Positions 30,143 through 34,554 of a stretch of 34,554 nt of DNA are shown one piece after another. The position numbers were made by a program, and so were the translations under genes. This DNA is from Aneurinibacillus danicus. Its GTDB lineage: Bacteria; Bacillota; Bacilli; Aneurinibacillales; Aneurinibacillaceae. Numbering within the stretch: the stretch's first letter is position 1; each line of letters begins with the position of its first letter. The stretch covers positions 1-34,554 of the forward strand of contig NZ_BJXX01000159.1 of NCBI RefSeq assembly GCF_007991215.1, read 5' to 3'. Under the pieces are notes generated by a model, which worked only from the letters and a program-made list of their open reading frames with translations, made no database searches and was not told the DNA's origin.

Positions 30143-30212
30143 TTGGTGGATGAGGGACGTAGCCCCGAGCATGCGCGCATCGCATAGGGGGAAGCAAGCG
30201 AAGTGCTTTCTG
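30143..30212 (+). ncRNA. Conserved RNA-like element, copy B
   Basis: TTGGTGGATGAGGGACGTAG, CCCC (30163-30166), hairpin ATGCG (30171-30175) / CGCAT (30181-30185) with a five-base loop, GGGG (30187-30190), then GAAGCAAGCG and a further AAGCA/TGCTT pairing. It lies about 105 bases before rep2 and immediately after a terminator, so any RNA must start within or just before it, or the DNA itself is the functional form. Confidence 0.55.
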
Positions 30213-30316
30213 GGCTTTGGACCTTAATTGGAACTAGCAACTTTGTTTTCTGTATCATCACTTTCAACAAAAGAAAACAAAAGAAAAGAAATTACACACC
30301 GAGGGGGTCTTCTTTT

Positions 30317-31771
30317 GTGTCTTTAGCGGTTGTCCAATCTAAAAGTTTGTATGTGCCTGTATCTTCTGATGCTTCTTTGCCATTTGTCGAAACCAATGTT
30401 GGTTTTTCTGTGAGATATCTTTCTCAGGAAGACTTTTTTGATTATTTCTTTCGTAACTATCAAGGGTTTGTTTGTGTATTCCAGAAGATTGATGCTGATC
30501 GGAAGGGTAATGAACGACGTCGGCAAATGTTTTTTCGGAATAATGATTCTGATCGAGAACGGATGTTTAGGACATTATCGTATTACGGCTGGGATACGTA
30601 TGTGAGCTATTCTACGTATTATCGTGGACGTAAGCGGGATAAAGCAGATGTTCTTCGTACTCAAGAAAATATTGTTTGTACGCATATGCTGGTGCAAGAC
30701 CTGGATTATTACAAGTTTAATATTAGTGATGCTCAAGCTTTGCAATTTATAGGTAAATGGATTGCGGAGGGAAGCATTATTGCTCCTAATATCATTATTT
30801 CTACTGGGCGAGGTCTACAGCTGTTGTGGAAGATTGCGCCGATCAAAATGAAAAAGGGGACTCCTACAGATATAGATTGGCATGCTATCCAGTCCCATAT
30901 GAAGAATTTGCTTCAGTCGCTAAACAGCGACAATGTGGTGAAGAATCCAAGTGCGGTTACACGTGTTCCGGAAACAAAACATAGGAAAAGCGGGAATAAA
31001 GTTTACGCATATCAAGTTAGCGATTCTGAATTGACACTGTTAGATTTTATTGATTTTTATGATCTTGTTCCATCTACGGATCGAAAGGTAAAACCAAAAA
31101 AATCTGTGGCGTCAAAAAGTACAGTTGCACATTTGGTTAGTAGCTGGAATGAATTCACTTTAAATCGTGAACGCGAAAATGATATATTCCGTTTTGTCGA
31201 AGAACGCAACCGACGTAACGAGCCATATTATGCAAAGCGAAATTGGTTGGCGCTGGTGCTGCGTTTTCATGCTCTTGTAAGTAGTGATGGCGATATTAAC
31301 TACGCCGAACAGCGTGTAAAAGAATTATGCACGATCCTGGATTTAGCTGATACGTCTGAAGAGGAGATTCTGCGGCGAAGTAAGCCGGCAGAACGTTTCT
31401 ACGAGGAATGGCAAAATGATACATGGAATCGAGAGCGTTATACGCAAGGCGGACTGTTCTACAGCAATAGACGTCTTCTTGAACTGATGGGCATCCAAGA
31501 TGACTATGAAATGCAAGTTAAACTTAAAACGATTAAAATCCGGAATAAGGCATACGAAGCCGCAAAAAAGCGCCTGGAACGGGAAGCAAAAGGAATGGGA
31601 ACTATTGATCAATATCATGCCAGACGCGTAGCGGAAAAGGAAAGTAAGTTACAACAATTAAGAATTGCAATGGAGACACACCCACATGCTACAAGGCGGC
31701 AACTTGCAGACTTGTTGGGTATAACTCCTCCACGTGTGACTCAGTTGAAAAAGGAATTACTGGGGGGGTAA
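30317..31771 (+). CDS. Rep2: AEP primase-like replication protein, paralogue of Rep1
   Basis: 484 residues. GTG 30317 is chosen for its GAGGGGG at nine bases; the frame is open further upstream through copy B of the RNA element, which is not expected to be translated. Same motif order as Rep1: VQDLDYYKFN, IIISTGRGLQLLWKI, and SAVTRVPETKHRKSGN. The C-terminus again ends in a helix-turn-helix (ATRRQLADLLGITPPRVTQL). Sequence identity with Rep1 is low outside the motifs, so this is an old duplication or a second origin system acquired separately. It has its own terminator. Confidence 0.8.
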   Translation: MSLAVVQSKSLYVPVSSDASLPFVETNVGFSVRYLSQEDFFDYFFRNYQGFVCVFQKIDADRKGNERRRQMFFRNNDSDRERMFRTLSYYGWDTYVSYSTYYRGRKRDKADVLRTQENIVCTHMLVQDLDYYKFNISDAQALQFIGKWIAEGSIIAPNIIISTGRGLQLLWKIAPIKMKKGTPTDIDWHAIQSHMKNLLQSLNSDNVVKNPSAVTRVPETKHRKSGNKVYAYQVSDSELTLLDFIDFYDLVPSTDRKVKPKKSVASKSTVAHLVSSWNEFTLNRERENDIFRFVEERNRRNEPYYAKRNWLALVLRFHALVSSDGDINYAEQRVKELCTILDLADTSEEEILRRSKPAERFYEEWQNDTWNRERYTQGGLFYSNRRLLELMGIQDDYEMQVKLKTIKIRNKAYEAAKKRLEREAKGMGTIDQYHARRVAEKESKLQQLRIAMETHPHATRRQLADLLGITPPRVTQLKKELLGG

Positions 31772-32071
31772 ATGACCTGTCCCATTAAATACGTTTTTTA
31801 GATAGCACCCTATCCCCCTGGGTGCTTTTTTTCTTGTTTCTCCCGAGAAGGTTGGATGATGGTCTGTTGACGGTCACGACATGGTGTCTATGGTGCGGGT
31901 GAGTTTCGTAATCTTATCTTTTGATTTTATCAGAGTGTAATTCGTTAATGGTGTTGCCACTAAACACACCAGCGTAGCAGAAGAAATAGCAAAAGTAGAA
32001 CTAGCAAACTCTGATTTCGTACGCTTGAAGTATAGAAAAAACAAAATAAATAAATATGGATGGTGATAGAG
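31772..32071 (+). other. Intergenic region before the structural operon
   Basis: Contains the rep2 terminator and then AT-rich DNA. A weak promoter can be drawn (TTGACG 31867-31872, 16 bases, TATGGT 31889-31894). No gene seen. The first gene of the operon starts at 32072 with only a weak GGTGATAGAG site. Confidence 0.4.
31804..31833 (+). terminator. Terminator of rep2
   Basis: AGCACCC / GGGTGCT with a nine-base loop and then T7C. Confidence 0.9.
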
Positions 32072-32209
32072 ATGAACGATTTAGCTAAACAAGCAAAGCG
32101 TGAATATTACAAGGAATGGCGTCAAAAGAACAAAGAAAAAATCCGCCAATACAACCAACGTTTCTGGGAGAAAAAAGCTAAAGAAATGAAAAAAGTTGAA
32201 AATCAATAG
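32072..32209 (+). CDS. 45-residue phage-type basic helical peptide
   Basis: ATG 32072. Sequence opens MNDLAKQAKREYYKEWRQKN and continues as a Lys/Arg/aromatic helix (IRQYNQRFWEKKAKEM). Short proteins with this AKQAKREYYxxWRxKN pattern are frequent in Firmicute phages and plasmids; I know of no assigned role. Basic charge suggests nucleic-acid contact. Its stop is 19 bases before the next start. Confidence 0.7.
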   Translation: MNDLAKQAKREYYKEWRQKNKEKIRQYNQRFWEKKAKEMKKVENQ

Positions 32210-32227
32210 GAGAGGAGGAGTTGCAGG

Positions 32228-32611
32228 TTGATCATAATCAAAGCAGATACGTTAACGGCCACAAATCAGGCGAAAAGATGGAGAGATGGAGAGGATTTTC
32301 ATACTGTTATGCTCATTCCTGCAGGTTTAGAGCGTGTTTTTGTTACAGAACGGAGTGTAGCGAACACAAGCGAAATCGTTGTCCTGTGCCAAAAAGGAGC
32401 AGAAATTCTTGATCTCGTATCTTTCGGCCGTAACGAAAAGAGAGCTTGGTTATATGCTCGAACTGTAGCGAAGGAAGCTGGTTTGCCAGAGGAGGCGGTG
32501 AGCGGCGATGTCTCTACACTGGATATCAATCATCTTCAGGCAAAAATATTGGATATGGAGAGATTCATTCGTTCGATAGATCAGTGGGAAAATTATCAGA
32601 AATTCTTGTAA
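32228..32611 (+). CDS. Hypothetical protein of the structural operon
   Basis: 127 residues from TTG 32228, which has GGAGAGGAGGAG eight bases upstream. The first 70 residues look beta-rich (TVMLIPAGLERVFVTERSV) and the last 50 helical. No motif recognised. The strong ribosome binding site and operon position support it. Confidence 0.7.
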   Translation: MIIIKADTLTATNQAKRWRDGEDFHTVMLIPAGLERVFVTERSVANTSEIVVLCQKGAEILDLVSFGRNEKRAWLYARTVAKEAGLPEEAVSGDVSTLDINHLQAKILDMERFIRSIDQWENYQKFL

Positions 32612-32673
32612 CCAACGGCAAAAAATTATGAAGGAGGTAAACGCGCAATTATAAACCAAAGGAATGATGAAGC

Positions 32674-33051
32674 GTGTTTACTGATGACTTTGAAAATATA
32701 AAAATACCGGATCGTGTACCGATGGAAGCTCTACCTTACGAAGCAAGACGTATACTGTCACTTCTTCGACCAGGACAAAAAAATTCAATGATGGTCAAGG
32801 AAATCTGCCGGCTTACAGGGTACAGAGACGAGTTTATCAGAGTTATGGGGCGTCGTTTGCTGATGGAATTCGGGTGGCCTGTCGGCACAAGTAATGATCT
32901 TGATACGCCAGGACTGTATCTGATGCAGTCCGAAGACGAAAGAAAACGGACATTCCGCAATTTGTACGGACGGGCGAGGCAGATCGCGGATCGCGCGTAT
33001 GTAGTGAATGAAATCAGGCTGATTGATCCAAAAGAATGGGAGGTGTTGTAG
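32674..33051 (+). CDS. Phage-type winged-helix-like protein
   Basis: 125 residues from GTG 32674 (AAAGGA upstream). Residues about 20-80 read as a DNA-binding fold: ARRILSLLRPGQKNSMMVKE, ICRLTGYRDEFIRVMGRRLL, then GLYLMQSEDERKRTFRNLYG. A similar arrangement, a helix-turn-helix followed by a YLxxxxEExxRTxRxLxxRA tail, occurs in small phage proteins next to replication or regulatory genes. It ends two bases before the start of the long structural gene. Confidence 0.7.
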   Translation: MFTDDFENIKIPDRVPMEALPYEARRILSLLRPGQKNSMMVKEICRLTGYRDEFIRVMGRRLLMEFGWPVGTSNDLDTPGLYLMQSEDERKRTFRNLYGRARQIADRAYVVNEIRLIDPKEWEVL

Positions 33052-33053
33052 AA

Positions 33054-34554
33054 ATGGCAACGACGTATAGATACACCACGAAAGACGGTAAAACCGGCAT
33101 TACGAATGATAAATCGTATGCAGAGAAACAAAGTAGCTACTCCGTTGCCGCAAAAGATGGGACGCGCTATTCAAGCGGCGGCTCCCCTATTTCTTCCGGC
33201 TCCAGCAGAAGCTCGTATAATGGTGGTAGTTCATACTCTAATAGCCCGAGCTATTCATCCGGTGGCAGTTCTTCTGGAAACAAATCAAATGGAAGTACCT
33301 ATCAAACTAATATCAGCAACAATAACAACACTTTTAAAGGCGGCGGCTATGCATACGTTGATCAATACGGGTTTCCGCATGTTGTTAGCGATTATAAAAC
33401 CGCACAGGACTACGCCAAAAAAGGAACGAGTGTCTATCAATATGATGGTAAATACGGTGGGGGATATGCGTTAGATAATCAAAATTATCGGATTCCCCTC
33501 AATCTTCCTGGCGCGCAGATGTACGGGAATATTCAAAGTGCATCAAATAATTATTACAGCGGATACGAAAAATCTCCTTACACATCTCTTGTAAATGATA
33601 AATACATCGGCAGCTCAATAGCAGGTGGAGGAAATTCATCTACGGCGAACGCTTTGAAATACGCTCTCGCAAACGCTTCTTCTCCTTCTTCTGTCTTTGA
33701 TAAAGGGGTTCTGTCACAGGAAGAAGAAGAGGGGAACAAAGCGCAGACGATACAATCTGTGAGTGTACAAGCGCCGAAAACAAGCGTGGGTACGGTCACT
33801 TCTGTAAAATCGAATCCGGTCATCGAAGCGTTTCTCCGTAACCTTGGCAAAGCGCAGGCTGATTACCAAGCGGCACAGAAAAACAGGGATCAGGCTGGGA
33901 TGAAGGCGGCATCGCAGGCTGGTGCAGCTATTCGCTCGGCAGCAGCAGCGTATCCAGGAATGAAGATTGATTTAAGTAAATATGGAACAGCGAACCAATA
34001 CGGACGCGACTATACACAATATTACACAGGTGCGAAACCAGCAGCGGCCTCTCCAGCCAATACCGCACCGGCACAAGCGGTACAAGCAGCACAACAAGGA
34101 GCAACTGCTCAAACAGTTCAACAACCACCGGTGGACGAAGTGATCTTGCAGCAGATTTTTAATGAATTGAACGCTCCTCCCGTTGATCCAAATGCGGTGG
34201 TGCAGCAGTTTATGAGTCAGTTGCCGCAGGTGCAAGCGCCAGCCGTTCTTTCGTATGATCAAGCTGCGCAACAAGCAGCAAACCAACTTAACCCATTGTA
34301 TGCGGAAAACCTCAAGAACGCATTAGAACAAGTACGTAACAATGCGATTCGTACCGGATTCTTTGGCCAACTTCCAGCGACTGCGCTTGAAGCAACGACA
34401 GCTGCCGATGTGGAAACAAGAAAAGCGGCTGCGATTGCGGAATTGGCGCAGCAATTGGTCGGCCGTAGTATGGACGATGCAAGACAGGTGCAGGCAATGG
34501 CGATGCAGCAGCGCGGACAGGAAGCGCAAATCTTAGCGAACGCGCTGCAAATGG
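33054..34554 (+). CDS. N-terminal part of the long structural protein (continues at base 1)
   Basis: ATG 33054 follows GGGAGGTG. The frame is open for 500 codons to the end of the window and continues in frame at base 3. Residues 1-40 begin MATTYRYTTKDGKTGITNDK, a short beta-like repeat motif. Residues about 40-110 are Gly/Ser/Tyr/Asn-rich, low in complexity and probably disordered. About 110-230 hold a globular Tyr/Gly-rich part. The rest is Ala/Gln-rich helix with Pro-Gln linkers. No signal peptide or membrane segment. The layout suggests an extended filament or internal virion-like protein. The gene is co-transcribed with phage-type small genes and ends, by frameshift, in a wall hydrolase. 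Confidence 0.8.
   Translation, partial: MATTYRYTTKDGKTGITNDKSYAEKQSSYSVAAKDGTRYSSGGSPISSGSSRSSYNGGSSYSNSPSYSSGGSSSGNKSNGSTYQTNISNNNNTFKGGGYAYVDQYGFPHVVSDYKTAQDYAKKGTSVYQYDGKYGGGYALDNQNYRIPLNLPGAQMYGNIQSASNNYYSGYEKSPYTSLVNDKYIGSSIAGGGNSSTANALKYALANASSPSSVFDKGVLSQEEEEGNKAQTIQSVSVQAPKTSVGTVTSVKSNPVIEAFLRNLGKAQADYQAAQKNRDQAGMKAASQAGAAIRSAAAAYPGMKIDLSKYGTANQYGRDYTQYYTGAKPAAASPANTAPAQAVQAAQQGATAQTVQQPPVDEVILQQIFNELNAPPVDPNAVVQQFMSQLPQVQAPAVLSYDQAAQQAANQLNPLYAENLKNALEQVRNNAIRTGFFGQLPATALEATTAADVETRKAAAIAELAQQLVGRSMDDARQVQAMAMQQRGQEAQILANALQM

Overview
The window reads as a complete circular plasmid (or phage-like plasmid) of a Bacillota host, probably Bacillales. Nearly every gene has a strong AAGGAGG-type ribosome binding site, and GTG and TTG starts are common. 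There are no rRNA, tRNA or housekeeping genes. The genes are plasmid types: ParA with a small ribbon-helix-helix partner, two primase-like Rep proteins, site-specific recombinases, toxin-antitoxin-like pairs and an FtsK/SpoIIIE motor. The reading frame that runs off the right end (33054 to 34554) continues exactly in frame from base 3 on the left, with the same Q/A-rich composition. This suggests the molecule was linearised inside one gene of about 793 codons.

Layout. (1) 32.07 kb across the junction to 2.56 kb, plus strand: small DNA-binding proteins, a long Gly/Ser- then Gln/Ala-rich structural protein, an NlpC/P60 cell-wall hydrolase joined to it by an apparent programmed -1 frameshift, and phage-type regulators. 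(2) 2.56-3.98 kb: non-coding, with 11-bp iterons flanked by a degenerate A-tract repeat array; a candidate origin, centromere or transfer locus. (3) 3.98-9.9 kb: accessory genes (membrane and helical proteins of unknown role, an AbrB-type regulator, a serine recombinase with palindromic sites, an exported SH3 protein). (4) 9.27-10.87 kb: a tyrosine integrase, its overlapping partner and a relic of a second recombinase or HTH protein. (5) 10.9-13.3 kb: largely gene-free, very rich in hairpins and terminators, with one XRE repressor; candidate structured RNAs. (6) 13.3-14.6 kb: an acidic zinc-ribbon protein and a YdjM-like membrane protein. (7) 18.7-14.7 kb, minus strand: a tight operon of a one-TM peptide, a Pro-rich membrane protein, a polytopic VirB6/TrbL-like protein and a full FtsK-like motor. 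(8) 18.8-23.5 kb: regulators, partition genes, tiny membrane and zinc proteins, and a 30-residue hydrophobic toxin-like peptide. (9) 23.7-26.3 kb: a Tn3-family resolvase, a solitary Tn3-like terminal repeat, a PIN/HTH toxin-antitoxin pair and an XRE regulator. (10) 26.4-31.8 kb: small genes, two paralogous AEP-type Rep proteins and a repeated RNA-like motif with compensatory changes.

How it may work (inference). Rep1/Rep2 replicate the plasmid, ParA and its partner segregate it, the recombinases resolve or integrate it, and the toxin-like pairs stabilise it. The FtsK motor and membrane operon, together with the frameshifted structural protein-hydrolase, could form an envelope-spanning DNA-transfer or packaging machine. 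No relaxase, VirB4, capsid or terminase gene was recognised, so if this is a transfer system it would resemble Streptomyces TraB-type double-stranded DNA transfer more than a standard type IV system. All family names rest on motif recognition by eye; no database was searched.
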